Shown: positions 1-12,160, counted from the first letter of the stretch. The stretch is DNA of 64,000 bases from Punica granatum (GCF_007655135.1 NC_045130.1:26470605-26534604), one strand, 5' to 3'. Notes: generated from the letters alone by a model not told the origin. Translations and numbers: made by a program.

Positions 1-611
1 AAAATTAAATAAATAATATAATTTACACTTTTGCCATCAAGTTTCTATTGCTATGGGCATGTTGATCACAAGAGAATCATCCATGTACCTTTTGCTCCTC
101 CACATTGTATTCGATTTAATTGTAAAATAAAACAATTTCTTCAATTCATATCACAATTGATCCACAACTCTTCTACTGAGCGAACTCTTAACATCTCAAA
201 GAAAAGAAAAAAAAAGCCCTATAATGAGGTTTTGGCCCTTTGCCATCTCGATAGCTTGCACGCAGAACGCAGTAGGCAAAATGCAATAGTAAATTGTCTT
301 CTGGATCTCATTAAGCAAGTCAGAGCTACGAATCAAATGGATTGACTAGACTTGCTAAATGATGAGGTGGAAGATATCACACGTCGCATCGCTGAACTTG
401 AGGATGACATTACCAACCAAAACCAAAAGTTGGTCCGATGGGCTACATCCAAGTCGGGAAAATTGAAGATGCCGATATAGCTACATTATACTTGGCTGAC
501 TATTGCTACGGGCATGTTAATCATAAGAGTATCATGCATGTGTCTTTTGCAAATCCATTTTGTATTCAATTTTATTATAAAAGAAAGCAGTTTCTTCAAT
601 CCGTAGCATAA

Positions 612-992
612 TTGATCCACAACTCTTCTACTGAGCGAACCCTTAAACATCTCAAAGGAAAGAAAAAGGAGTCTTATGACGAGATTTTGGCCTTCCGCCA
701 TCTTGATAGCTTGCACGTTGTGGTCAGTAAGCAAAATGTAAAAGCAAGTTGTCTCCTGGATCTCATTAGCCAAGCCAAAGCTACAAACCAAATGGATCGG
801 CTAGACTCACTAAATGATAAGGTGGAGGATATCACTCGCCGCATCGCTGAACTTGAGGATGACATTGCTAATCAAAGCCAAAAGTTTATGCGATATGGCA
901 CATCCAAGTCGGGAAAATTGAAGATGCCCATACAGATAGATAATGCTTGGCTGACCATTGCTATGAGCATGTTGATCATACGAGAATCATGA
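612..992 (+). pseudogene. Coiled-coil unit 2 of the array (longest open copy)
   Basis: This is the longest open copy in the array, about 126 codons. It reads from the shared ttgatccacaactc stretch through a Lys-rich start, HLDSLH, a Leu/Ile-rich helix and the acidic AELEDDIAN helix, and then runs into the next unit's leader. The heptad spacing of hydrophobic residues suggests a coiled coil. No start context, promoter or splice sites specific to this copy are evident, so it is treated as a gene fragment. An expressed multi-exon gene with repeated exons is the alternative. Confidence 0.4.
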
Positions 993-1971
993 ATGTACCT
1001 TTTGCTCATCCATTTTGTATTCAATTTTGTTATAAAAGAAAGCAGTTTCTTTAATCTGTAGTGCAATTGATTCACAACTAATCTAGTGAGCGAACTCTTG
1101 AATACTTCAAAGAAAAGAAAAGAGTCTTGTGACGAGGTTTTTGGCCCTCCGCCATCTTGATAGTTAGCATGATGTGCTCGATAGGCAAAATGCAAGAGCA
1201 AGTTTTCTCCTGGATCTCATTAGTCCAGCCAAAGTTACGAACCAAATGGACCAGATAGACTCGCTAAATGATAAAATGTAGGATATCACTCTCCACACCA
1301 CTGAACTTGAGGATGACATTGCCAATCAAAGTCAAAAGTTTGTGCGATGATGCATATCCAAGTCGGGAAAATCAAAGATGCCAATATAGTTAGATTATAC
1401 GTAGCTTACTATTGCTATGAGCATGTTGATCATAAGAGAATCATGCATGTACCATTTGCTTATCCATTTTGTATTTAATTTTGTTATAAAAGAAAGCAAT
1501 TTTTCAATTCGTAGCACAATTGATCCACAATTCTTCTACTAAATGAACTCTTGAACATCTCGATAGAAAGAAAAAAGAGCCTTCGGATGAGATTTTGATC
1601 CCCTGTCATCTTAATAGCTTGCATGATGTGCTCGTTAGGCAAAACGCAGCAAGTTTTATCTTGGATCTCACTAGCCAAGCAAAAGCTATGAATCAAATGG
1701 ATCGGCTAGACTGGCTAAATGATGAGATGAAAGATATCACTCTCCGCATCGTTGAACTTGAGGATGACATTGCCAACTAAAGACAAAAGTTTGTGCGATG
1801 GGGCACATCCAAATCGGTAAAATTAAAGATGCCGATATAGCTAGATCATACTTGACTGACTATTGCTATGGGCATGTTGATCATAACATAATCATGCATG
1901 TACATTTTGTTCATTCATTTTGTGTTCAATTTTGTTATAAAATAAAGCAGTTTCTTCATTCCGTAGCATAA

Positions 1972-2256
1972 TTGATCCACAACTCTTCTACTGAGCGAAC
2001 TATTGAACATCTCAAAGGAAATAAGAAAGAGCCTTATGACGAGGTTTTGGCCCTCCGCCATCTTGATAGCTTGCACGCTATCCTCGGTAGGCAAAATGCA
2101 AGAGCAAGTTATCTCATGGATCTTATTAGCCAAGCCAAAGCTATGAACCAAATGGATCGACTAGACTCGCTAAATGATGAGATGGATGATATCACTCACC
2201 CCGTCGCTGAACTTGAGAATGACATTGCCAACCAAAGACAAAAGTTTGTGCGATAG
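1972..2256 (+). pseudogene. Coiled-coil unit 5 of the array (second open copy)
   Basis: About 94 open codons matching unit 2 in order and wording (STERT, HLDSLH, QMDRLDSLND, then an AELENDIAN variant). It ends at a TAG just before the array stops near 2312. It is a fragment like the other units, kept open by chance or by weak selection. Confidence 0.4.
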
Positions 2257-2312
2257 GGAACATTCAAGTCAGGAAAATTGAAAATGACGATATAGCTACA
2301 TAATACTTGGCT

Positions 2313-4478
2313 ACTAGTGGATAGCCTGTAGCCCCATACGAGACTCTCGATTCAAAGCGTATTAAGAAGCTCTACAAAAAACTTTTTAAATCGAAGAGTA
2401 ATGATCTAGAGTTCGAATTCGAGGTACTATGAATCTAATGATAGGTACTATAAATCTAATGTTAGTACTATGAAACAGTTTTCTATGTTAGGTACATAGT
2501 TGAAACAAGAAAGATAAGAATGTTATGCTTATTGATTGCATTTCACTTTATAGATATATAAATAAGAGAACACCTTCTAAAGTTAAAATGTTCCATAATT
2601 AGTTTGAATACCTATTAACATGAATTTATTTATGAAATTGCAACAACCATTATTAAGGGCAAACATGTGACCATTGATTTCTCCCAAATATCTTAAATAA
2701 TGTTGTAAGTTGTGAATGAACAACATAATTTACAATAAAAGAACTTTTTGCGACCTCATAAACAATAGATAAGAATATGTAACAGGCAAATTATTATATT
2801 ATGAATAATTGTACAGATAAACAATATTTATAAACATATAGTTGCAATGTAAATGAAACAAACAATTTATAGCAAAATCGTTACTTATTCTCCCACAAAA
2901 AGTCAATGCTAATCAATCCAACCTACAATCAACTAAATTTAGGGAGTCACCACTTTACGAAGCTCCAAGGCCTTATTTACAATTGTCTCTTCTAATTCCT
3001 TTTTATCGATCCGAATATGCATCATGTAGATCGATTATAAGATTTTCAAGTGAATTAGCTATCCAGAACAAGTGCAACACAAGCCTGATGTTATTTGTCA
3101 AACACCACCAAAGGCATCATCTAGTGATTAACAAGTTCACTCCCTTATGGTTTGGTAATTCCAAGGTTTCGAGTTTGAAGGGATGAGTGAGAGAACTTGT
3201 AGAATCGTCCCATCTTTAGCATTGATTTTCTGTCTCCAGGATACATTTATGGCGAAGAAAAAATAAATGCAACAAACCAAATTTAAACTTAAATATCCTT
3301 TGATTGTGAAAATAAATTCGTTATTTGTTGCATATATAAAAGTGTGGAGCTCATTTTGTATTTCTCCACATTTTATTTTCTGAAATACCCTTCAAACTTT
3401 GAAATTTATGCATTTACATCCCTTTTTGTGTCTAACCAAGTGAAATATAACCACATGTATCTTTTCATATAGATTAAATCATCTTACACTAATCATGTTT
3501 TCTAAATACATCTTTCATCAAAACATACCTCTTTTGAATCATAACAATAAAACAATTTATAATTATTTTATACACATTAAATTCTATAATTAATAAGTTT
3601 ATTATCCACAATAAAAACGATGAGACTTGTCGAAGTGTTTTCTCTCATAGGGTTACCAGTTGTGTCTTTTTTATACATACCCACCTCACTTTTCAATTCC
3701 CTAACTATTTTCTCTTTAAATTATTAGTTTCATCTCACGCCCTCTTGAGATTTCACCATTCCTTATCAAAGCCCAAGTTAATGCAACCTTTTCCAAACAA
3801 TCTCCATAAATCTAAAAATACTCTTCTGTCTTTACATTCCTCCTCTTCTTAGAATGAGATTTCCAAAGAGAAAGAGGCCGCACTCATAGAGAACGAATAT
3901 GATCGGCCCTCACACGCACCCTCATCCCTAGGAGAGAGATAGAGAGATGTTTTATCTTCAACTTTAAGAACCTTATAGCAGGAGCTTTTTAGATCAAGGT
4001 CGAAGTTAAACCATAGTATTGTTAAATGTTAAATGAGTAAACGAAATACGAGATGCTTTAAACAAGTTATTTTAGGAAGCAATGGCATCACATGTATCAT
4101 ATGTAATGTCACGGAAAATAATATTAGCAATATTAATTATAAACACGACAATGATATGATCAATAATATCAACGATAATGTACAGGAACTTTGGAATGTA
4201 AGGAAAGACAACGTGAAAAACTCCGCAAATTTTGTTATTTAGAATTGTAGAAAATTTTCAAAAATGTCATGTTTTATAACGTGACATTAAAAAATTTAAT
4301 AGTTTAAAACAATCACAAAATACTCGCAAAATCATTTCAAATAATTGTCCATGCAACGTGTGAACAACTCAATTGGTTCATACGGAAGCTTGTAAGACTT
4401 TTTTTTCACTTATTAAAAAGTCCACAAGCCCGAAATAATGAAATGAAATCCTAATAACTTATAAAATAATATGGGTAT
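2313..4478. other. AT-rich intergenic DNA, no gene seen
   Basis: The sequence is AT-rich with only short chance reading frames. No family was recognised and no exon-like GC rise is present. A pyrimidine-rich stretch near 3640-3860 is the only compositional change. Confidence 0.6.
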
Positions 4479-4479
4479 A

Positions 4480-4512
4480 CTAGTGTTTTATCACATGCAT
4501 TGCATGGGTTTG
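4480..4512 (-). mobile_element. Helitron-like 3' terminus
   Basis: Read on the minus strand there is a short palindrome (cccatgcaatgcatg), about ten bases, then CTAG followed by T. This is the layout of a Helitron 3' end (hairpin, CTRR, insertion before T). The matching 5' TC end was not located, so the element's extent is unknown. Confidence 0.45.
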
Positions 4513-4810
4513 TATATATTTATATTTTATATGAATAATAACTACCATAGTTTATGATATTAATTACTTATTAGTATTATTATTATTATTGAAAATAAAA
4601 ATTATGAACAATCAATTTTCAAAAATAATTTTTATTAGAGTTGCGTGAATGCTTTTCAATAGTTCAATTATAATTTTAAAAATATTTTTATTCTTTTATA
4701 TTATTTTTCAAATTTAAGGAATTTTCCCTCTGGATAAAGAATGTTATTTTTATCACATTAAATTTTAGTATTTCTCAATATGCTCGTACATATATATGAT
4801 TGGTTTTTAT

Positions 4811-5652
4811 CGGTGTTATTAGAACCGGACCGGACCGACTAGTCGGACAGGTTCGATCGGGAGCCAACACTTTCTTTGATCCGGTTCTGCTTGAGGACCC
4901 AATCTACATACTTGGGCCGGCCAACTCATAGAACTGGCCGATTTTAATGTGAACCCACCAAACACAAACAAATCGGACCGACTCTATGGGTTCCTTTTTA
5001 TTCAAAAAAATGAAATGTGTGGGAAGGGACTCGAATACAAGACCTCAAATTCCTCTCTCCTCAAATCCCAAGTATGTAGATTGGGACCGGACCGACTAGT
5101 CGGACAGGTTCGATCGGGAGCCAACACTTTCTTTGATCCGGTTCTGCTTGAGGACCCAATCTACATACTTGGGCCGGCCAACTCATAGAACTGGCCGATT
5201 TTAATGTGAACCCACCAAACACAAACAAATCGGACCGACTCTATGGGTTCCTTTTTATTCAAAAAAATGAAATGTGTGGGAAGGGACTCGAACACAAGAC
5301 CTCAAATTCCTCTCTCCTTCAATACTTGTGCCATAACCATTTATGTTGGAGATACTTTTTGTCTTGTTTTTGTTCAAAATTTTCTTTTTGACACTCAACG
5401 AGAAGCATAAATGTGATTTACACAGTCACAAAGAAGAGAATGGCTTGGGTGAAAATGTTCTTTTATTAATTAAGAATAGTTATTTAAAGTATTGTGTATT
5501 TATTTTATTCATCATGTTTTTTTATAATAATTATGTATTATATAATTTTTAATTAAACGTGCAGTCCGACCTATCGAATCCCGATTGACCCATCGAACCC
5601 ATGAACCCATACCTCGACCAGTTCAACATGCGGTCCGGTTCTGATAACACGG
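4811..5652. mobile_element. Non-autonomous TIR element containing an internal tandem duplication
   Basis: The left end (cggtgttattagaaccgg, 4811 onward) is the near-perfect reverse complement of the right end (ccggttctgataacac, 5635-5650), giving a terminal inverted repeat of about 21 bp. No transposase reading frame is present. A clear target-site duplication was not found, so the superfamily is open; hAT-like is a guess. The interior holds a direct duplication with an offset of 257 bp. Confidence 0.6.
4829..5318. repeat. 257-bp direct tandem duplication
   Basis: The block beginning cggaccgactagtcggacag at 4831 recurs at 5088 and stays nearly identical through the words tgaacccaccaaacacaaac and cctcaaattcctctctcc. 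Copies differ at very few positions (for example tcgaatacaag against tcgaacacaag), so the duplication is recent. The string ggactcgaacacaagacctc resembles a reversed tRNA T-arm, as in tRNA-derived repeats. Confidence 0.85.
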
Positions 5653-6474
5653 CCTCGAATGGATCGGGTGTCCCAGTAGAGTTTAGTTTTCCTGCAACTT
5701 CGCAACGGAAACAATCCATATTGATTTCATCGCTGCTATTGCTATCATTGCAGAGAGGTATATTTCCTGATCATGAATGTGCTATTTGCTTAAGATGCTT
5801 CATACGGTATATAGCAATGTTATCCATTACACGTCTGATTCTACTACTATATGTGGGATGAATCCGTGCGTAGACTGCAACGTAATGTTGACGGATCTTC
5901 GCTTAATGACTTCACAGACTGCTAGAGAAATGTCCACGGAGTAGCAAAAGGGACTTCTTCTCCAAGGTCCTCTAAGATTCGATTCTCGACTTTAAGCAAA
6001 TACAAGTCCAGGGAGAAAATCAGGCACAAGATATATTTCAGCGCATTCCTTCAATGACAGCTCCTTTCCACCAGTATTACCTTCCTAGATCGGCTATGTC
6101 AGGAAACTAACGTTTTTCAATCTAATCCGACGAGAAGACATTGGCTCCACCTTAACTACGACGAAGGAGCAGTGAGCTACCCTGTTTTTAATCAGAATTG
6201 ACTGATCCAGTGGTAGAGAAACATGACAACATTCCCACTTTCCCGAGGCCTCAATTTCGAACTAAAAATACAGAACTGACACTTGAAGCATATAGTTTAA
6301 TGATGATAATTTTATGATTTTATTTAGGCCTCTTAACGAGAACTATATCCCACGCGAAAGAAATTTCTTGCATTGATCCAATCAATGTCACAGAAGTTTA
6401 ACAAGTTACACTTACCACAAACCATACCTTGCAGTTATACAAAGTAAATAAGCAGAGCATAGATAAGCAAATCC
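5653..6474. other. Intergenic DNA downstream of the acidic-protein gene
   Basis: No coding region recognised. The last part, before the stop codon at 6475, would hold the 3' untranslated region of the minus-strand gene. Confidence 0.5.
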
Positions 6475-7516
6475 TCATGGAGTCTGTTTGACAGCCCAGT
6501 TCGCGTCTAAAATCTCATCCTGATAAATTGATTCCTCGTTCTCGTCACTCGCAATTTCTTCTTCTTCCTCATCCTCTGCCAATCCAAATAGCTTCTCTTC
6601 CTCATGCAGCTCTTCTGAAGCCCCTTCTTCAGTCTCCTTGGGAAAGAATCTGGGTTGCTCTTCATAGTTATCATCGAACAAGCTCTCCTCAGCTTCCTCT
6701 GTGTCCAGTTCTTCTACAAGAACCGGTTCGGGTGTTCCTTCAGGTTTGATAACTTCAGTTGGTTCTTTCTCCGGCAAGTCAGTTGGAGCTCCTGCAGCCT
6801 GCACGAGTTAAGTAAGAACTGTGAATAGCTCTTTGTCCTCTGTCCCATCGGGAAATAATTTCTTTGAACAACCTCTCATGCTGAAATGAGGGACTACACG
6901 TAACACAGTAACACCATATACTACTCAAGCCTTGAGCAGCATCCCCGTACGCAGAGAGGAAAAGATATAAAACAGATTGATTTTGTATCTAACACACCTC
7001 GCGTAACATCCGAATATTTCTATCAGCTCAGGCTAATGTACTGCATCAACTGAAATCCGCCTGTAATCTTCCTATGCTTGTGGGTAATGTGTTTTAAGTG
7101 TAACTGATGATCTCATTTATAAGATGTGGTTCAGGCCATTATTACAGAAGCTCTGGTCGACCCTCTCTATAGCTCACTCAATTAAACTGAATATATATTA
7201 TATTGCAGTTTACAATCTGGATTATAGTTCTTTAAATCCCGATGATTTCTTAGTGTCTCACATGACACGGTCCTGCAGATCGTAGGCCACAAGTCCTGTA
7301 GCCCACATGTCCTGATTTGTAAGAAAAAAATCCAAACTATTCAACGAAAAACCGGGAAAAAGAGAGAGAGAGAGCGAAGGCACTATCACAAGTAGCTGGA
7401 ACGAACTGATATTAATTTGACTTAACACACACACACGCGCACGCACACATATATATATTTTATATATATCAAACTTGCAATGAAATATTTTGATGGCATA
7501 CCTCAGGAGTGGCCAT
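6475..7516 (-). CDS. Small highly acidic protein, function unknown (three exons proposed)
   Basis: Proposed exons on the minus strand are 7502-7516, 7269-7311 and 6475-6791. Exon 1 encodes MATPE and ends at a good donor (GAG|gtatgc). Exon 2 follows a clear acceptor (aaatcag|GAC) and encodes DMWATGLVAYDLQD. Exon 3 is a long Glu/Asp-rich tail ending WAVKQTP and a stop. The product would be about 124 residues, roughly a third of them acidic in the tail, with no signal peptide or membrane segment. The exon 2-3 junction is the weak point: only a poor GT donor (C|gtgtca) keeps the tail in frame, while the stronger gtgaga donor does not. The exact join is therefore uncertain, or an exon is missed. 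I do not recognise the family. Confidence 0.5.
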
Positions 7517-7637
7517 CTGCAAGCTAAAGAGGAAACTAAAAGGAGAAGCCTTAATGAAAGAGTGAAGTGATGAGAAGTACGATGCAAAGTTTGGCTTGGT
7601 AGGATGTGAAGTGCAATAAGATTGCCAGACATAAGAC

Positions 7638-7647
7638 CTATATATAG
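7638..7647 (-). promoter_or_regulatory. Candidate TATA box for the acidic-protein gene
   Basis: A ctatatatag motif lies about 125 bases upstream of the proposed ATG on the minus strand, followed by a CT-rich leader, a common plant core-promoter layout. The call rests on motif and position only. Confidence 0.35.
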
Positions 7648-7759
7648 AGAGAGAGGGAAAGCAATGATCAGTTTGCCTAATTTCAAAATTAAAGAAAATA
7701 AAATATCTTCTGTTCCTTTGGGATAGAATCAAGTTCTCCAAACACAGAATTTTGTGTCA

Positions 7760-8685
7760 GTTTTTCTTTCCATTGGTGTTGGAGGTGACATTGTCAAGCC
7801 AATTATAAGCTAATTATTAATCCAATGCCTTTTAACAAGCTAGCAGTGGCGGTGAAGAGAACCGACTACAGTTCAGAAATCGCACATCATTCACAGTAGT
7901 AACTTCTTTCCAGTGAAGAATCACTCACGATAGAAATATCCCGTACTGACTAGAGCTTCATTAGCTAAGTTGAACTGTTAGAATTTAGAGGTTAAAGGAG
8001 GAATCGCTTTTGAAAAGAAAAGGAGGGAGAGAGGCTACGTAAGGCTTGAGGAATATTAAGGCAAAGTGGTGTATACCATGTCAGATAATGGAACCAGACA
8101 GTAGAAAATAATGCCTTTCTAGTTGTGATGTTTTCCGGTGTTTAATATAAAGTAGCGTCACACGAAATATGAGGAACCTAATGCCACCGATGAATCGATG
8201 GCCATATATAAATGAAAATGAGGATAAATTTTGGTGGAGACCTGCCCCAGTCTGCGACTCAGAATCATATCTTTCCTTTGGCTTTTGAGATGGTTGTGAA
8301 ATGCTAATGCAAAGTAGGGGAATAAAACTAATGAAATGTCATGATTCATGTTCTAGGAATAGGAATATATTTGCCTCAATAATTTGCCTTTTTACATTCA
8401 GTTAATGTTCACTTTCCGCCCTGATCTTTTTGGTGGCTTAAGCCTCAAGTTCCGTTCCACGGGAGGAAAAACAAGCTCATTATGATTAATAACACAAAGA
8501 CAACCGGGGAAATCTCTGGTATTGCAGTTTGAACCAACACGAAAACGCAAAGGCAAACTCTATCCTCTCAGCACAAAGAATAATGAAAATACCAAATATC
8601 AATGTACTGGTATCAGAGATGACCTCGGTCGCCTAGCTTCAAGTGTTTGTTAACTAGAAAAGCATAATCATTTTTTTCTTCAATT
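7760..8685. other. Intergenic DNA, no gene seen
   Basis: Mixed-composition DNA without a recognisable exon or element. It probably includes promoter sequence of the minus-strand acidic-protein gene in its first few hundred bases. Confidence 0.5.
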
Positions 8686-8689
8686 ATAA

Positions 8690-8795
8690 GAGAGGTTTAT
8701 GGACTTAGTTAAAAAGAAAGAACATGTACGAATAGTCCCACTAATGGGAATCGAACCAGAAAGATCAATTCTATGCAAAGGTGAGAAAAGCACGA
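8690..8795. repeat. SINE-like tRNA-derived fragment (family 2)
   Basis: It contains tcccactaatgggaatcgaa and then a run like caaaggtgagaa. The wording is shared with 60570-60710 (cccactaataaaaatcgaac, ccaggtgagggtg). The GAATCGAACC-type core is a reversed RNA polymerase III B box. The copy is partial and degenerate. Confidence 0.45.
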
Positions 8796-9635
8796 TTTTA
8801 GTCTCGGCCCCTTTGTTTTACTTCCTTCTTTCTGTCTCTTCTCTCTTTTCTTTCCCCAGATTTTGGTGGTAAAAGAATCTCAACGAATGACTTTAAAGAA
8901 TTATGGTTGAGTAATTTGCAGAATATGTGAGCTCCCCCTATAGATAAAAATTGAATTAGTAACGAGGATTTGTATAAATGTTCACAGGTAAAAAACAGAA
9001 GGATAACTAGAAAAAAAAAATCCACAATTGGAAGAGTTTTATCTTCTTATTGGTCAGAATGATCAAGGGTTTGTCTTAAATTAGTTTTTGACCTGTCCCA
9101 AATTCTAATGGACAGTTAAAGGAATCGCGAAAAGGGTTTAGGAATTTTTTGCTGTAGTGTGCAGTATTTTGCATTAAAACCCATCCTAAACCTGTTAAAA
9201 TTAAACTCGTTAAAATAGCCTAGCCATCTATTAATTTTAACATATAACCTTCAATTCATTAGGATTCAACCTATCATTCACTGTCCTATCTCAATTTCGA
9301 CTACAAGCCCATTGACATCACAGAGGCCATGCAAGATCAAGTCAGCTCGTGCTACATCGGGCAAAAGCCGTGCCACTAATTAACCGTATCCTGGCGATCC
9401 ATCCTACCTACTAATCAACCGAATTCCACTCGAGGCCCGGTATGATAGCCCCCTCTGGTTTCAGCCAACGAATCATCCTCCGGCGCCATAAAGGGATTAC
9501 ACTTCCTAAAAAAGGGAACTCATTGAAACAAATGCAGCTTAAAACCAAAATGATGGGCCAGGCATTTCCTTTTGTCTACAGGAGAAATAATAAATAAGAC
9601 CGACATGTTTAACGCCTTTTATCTTCTTTTTTAGT
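8796..9635. other. Intergenic DNA, no gene seen
   Basis: No conserved reading frame. A modestly GC-richer patch at 9340-9480 carries no recognisable coding or RNA signal. Confidence 0.5.
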
Positions 9636-9639
9636 AAGA

Positions 9640-9815
9640 ACTCTGTTATTCGAAAGTTCAATTGAACTTCAACTAATCAAATCCAGCTGAGTCGACTTAC
9701 TAAGAATAAAGTTCTATCAACGTAGATTTTTTACATTCACAAGGATTCAAATCCGAGACCTTGTTTAAACGGAACAAGCGCCGAACCGCTTAAACTAACC
9801 CACGTTAGTAACGCC
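9640..9815 (-). repeat. SINE-like tRNA-derived repeat (family 1)
   Basis: Read on the minus strand this starts with a tRNA-like head: an A-box-like tttaagcggttcgg, then a B-box-like ggatttgaatcc some 40-50 bases later. A tail containing a tagaacttt-type motif follows. The same order of words occurs at 23840, 32867, 33283, 34402, 34650 and 61875, which defines a dispersed family of about 170 bp. Confidence 0.6.
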
Positions 9816-10410
9816 TTCTATCTTCAAAATTTTAATTTTTTTTTCCCCAGTGAATCGAAATTATAAAGTTTAATTTTGTCTCAATGAGGCCTTAGCACAA
9901 CCTAATTTTCGTTCAAATTTTCTACCTGATTCAGGCCTTTTTCTTTTTCTTTCATTGTTTGGGTAATTTTCCCAAACAAAGTGCCGCCACGAGTGGGGCC
10001 TAGGCCCAAATTTTGTCAAATCGACTCCGCTCATATCCCCTCTTTCAATTTCAAACTATTCAGAAATTGCAAAATCACCTAAGCCTTTTTGAATTTGCTT
10101 TGCCAAATTCTAATCTGGGCCGAGATGGTCCGTCCCTGGCCACCTCTCATCTATACAAGGACCTCGGACCTTACCAAAAAAAAAAAAGGCAAGGACATTA
10201 TCGATGGGAATTGATTGAAACCAATTCGCAATTATTCCTCTTAAATAAAATTTCAGATTTGATCATTGTGAATTGAGAAAATCCACGCTGAGAAGGCTTT
10301 CCCCTTAATGGCCCGATCCGATTGGAACTAAATTAATTGACTCATTGGACTTCATAATATCAAGTTCAAAAAAGAGGCATGAAAGGCTTTTTTTTCCCTT
10401 TTAATAATAA
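9816..10410. other. Intergenic DNA, no gene seen
   Basis: No gene recognised. The short reading frame at 10013-10276 has no family resemblance and no supporting splice or promoter signals. Confidence 0.5.
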
Positions 10411-10799
10411 CTAGAGAATTACCCATGAATGCATGGGAAACTTAAAATAGAGAATAAACTAATAAAAAAGAAATTGTTTCTAACTATTGTTTTAACATCA
10501 ACTAAGTAATTCTGAGAGAGTCTCGGACCATATCATTTTTTTTTGAAACCCTAATATGCAAAATCTTTAAAAAAAAATGGATGGATGAACGTAGAGCAGG
10601 TTAGGACGAAAGAGGGGGAGAAGAGAAGCGGGGAGAGAGTGGGAGAAAATATAGGAAAGTGGGGTAGTTTTTGGGAAAAATTTATAATTGTACCCTCAAT
10701 CATATTGCCATAATTGATTAGGTTTTATATTTTTAGGGGATTTTTTGAAAGGTGAAAATTAGACGAATAGCTTGCTTTTCACTTTTATAGTAGTATAGA
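10411..10799 (-). mobile_element. Complete non-autonomous Helitron, 389 bp
   Basis: On the minus strand the element opens with TCTATACTACTATAAAAG and closes with a hairpin (stem cccatg/catggg at 10422-10437), a short spacer and CTAG. The flanking bases are A on the 5' side and T on the 3' side, the expected AT target. There is no terminal inverted repeat and no target-site duplication, as is normal for Helitrons. No RepHel protein is encoded. A 390-bp relative lies at 41146-41535. Confidence 0.75.
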
Positions 10800-12160
10800 T
10801 TAGATTAGATAAGATCAAGAGGCAATTTGAAGACCCTGTGGCAACCCAGTCTTCGGGAAGGTGGCAGGAGCCAACGCACCTCAACCACTCTCCATCCCAA
10901 ATCTGACCTAAGCCAGTCTGGTGTAGAGGGGCCAATTTTTACCCAGTTCCGGCCAATAGCCATTACCTAGGCTAACCGAGTCCGGTATAGTTGACTGCGT
11001 CTAAAGTCAACTGCCTCTGCCAATCTCTAACAGCTAAGAGGTTGTAGGTGAAAGCCAGGTGAAAACCACCTTGACCCGAATCTTTGGATGGTCAGGAAGA
11101 TCTCTCCAGAGCGTACAGAAATAAAAGCATAAAAAGGGTAGGGATCAAGGAATCGATGTTACAAACCCGATGGAGACTCAGTAATGTCAGGTGACTCGCA
11201 CCATAATATCTTTGCACGCTCATGAGATAAAACGCCCCCAAGATATTCTTAAAGGTACTGTTATAATGAGAGAAACATGCAGAGTACAAATCTTCGAATG
11301 AGAGTCCACGAGGATGATAATTTACTGATAATTTCATATCATGAAGATATGGGCACTGAGAAGACAACTAACTAAATTAACGACAAAATGAGCATGAGCA
11401 TTTGTAAAGCCTAAACTGAAAGGGCAGTCCCATAACTACAACATCAATCTGCCGTCATTAGTCAAGCCTTGGAGACACGGGGAGTTGACAATTAACATTA
11501 CATAACCTACCGCGTTAAATTAACACAAAAGACTGAGTTAAGGGGTGGTTCTTTGCCACCTATTTCTACAGTCACCAGCTACAGGGCTGCAAAAGGTCCC
11601 CAACACCTGCCCACAAAGTAAAAAAAAAAAAAAAACAAGCTGTTTGAAGAAACCGTCATTTCAAGATACCATAGTTTATTTAAGATCTAATCACTGATAA
11701 ATAAACCATGTCATCGAAAGAAATACAAAAAATTGCAGGCAAGACATGAACAATTATACTGGTTCTCAAACTTTCTTGTTTGCATTTGTAGCCAATCAGT
11801 TCATTGAAAAATATAATTCAGAACAAGCAGGAAAAAATTGGGGTTGGTCCCCATTGTATCAAAAGGACTCTGCGGCCTAACTGAGGGCAGCCAACTAAGG
11901 TCATGCGCTCAAAAGCTCAAATTTAGAATCACCATTATCCTATTCTATATCTGACATTAGTGACTGCACTCTTGCTAGAAGGAGCAGTTGGAAGGACACA
12001 AGATGCTGCAGAAGAATAAAAAGAGAAGTAGAAACAAAATAAAATTACGACTTGACAGACAGGCATTGGAAAATTAAACTATCTCGCAGTGAAAATGAAG
12101 ATAAGAGCCGATAGTGAAGGATAACTATTTTTTACCTTTACCAGTTAAGATCACAAGTCA
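10800..12160. other. Gene-free spacer downstream of the SWIB gene
   Basis: No exon recognised. The 91-codon minus-strand frame at 11092-11367 matches nothing I know. Sequence just below 12161 would be the SWIB gene's 3' untranslated region. Confidence 0.5.

Larger units (their letters stand above)
46..2312 (+). repeat. Tandem array of five ~455-bp units with coiled-coil coding potential
   Basis: A marker string (ctattgcta, then gggcatgttgatca or a close variant) recurs near 46, 497, 952, 1408 and 1857, giving a period of about 449-456 bp. Every unit then carries a stretch like ttgatccacaactcttctac and a region encoding a charged, heptad-like peptide with the recurring words HLDSLH, QMDRLDSLND and AELEDDIAN. 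Most units are broken by stops or small frameshifts: unit 1, for example, has a TGA where others have CGG after QMD. The array may continue to the left of the window. It looks like segmental duplication of one exon or gene segment followed by decay. The parent gene was not recognised. Confidence 0.85.

Noticed and set aside
46..2312. CRISPR-like array suggested by regular spacing
   Set aside because: Units are ~455 bp, similar throughout, protein-like, and in a plant genome; there are no short repeats with unique spacers.
5020..5060. A tRNA gene suggested by ggactcgaatacaagacctc
   Set aside because: Only the T-arm-like text is present; there is no acceptor, D-arm or anticodon stem. It is better explained as part of a repeat.
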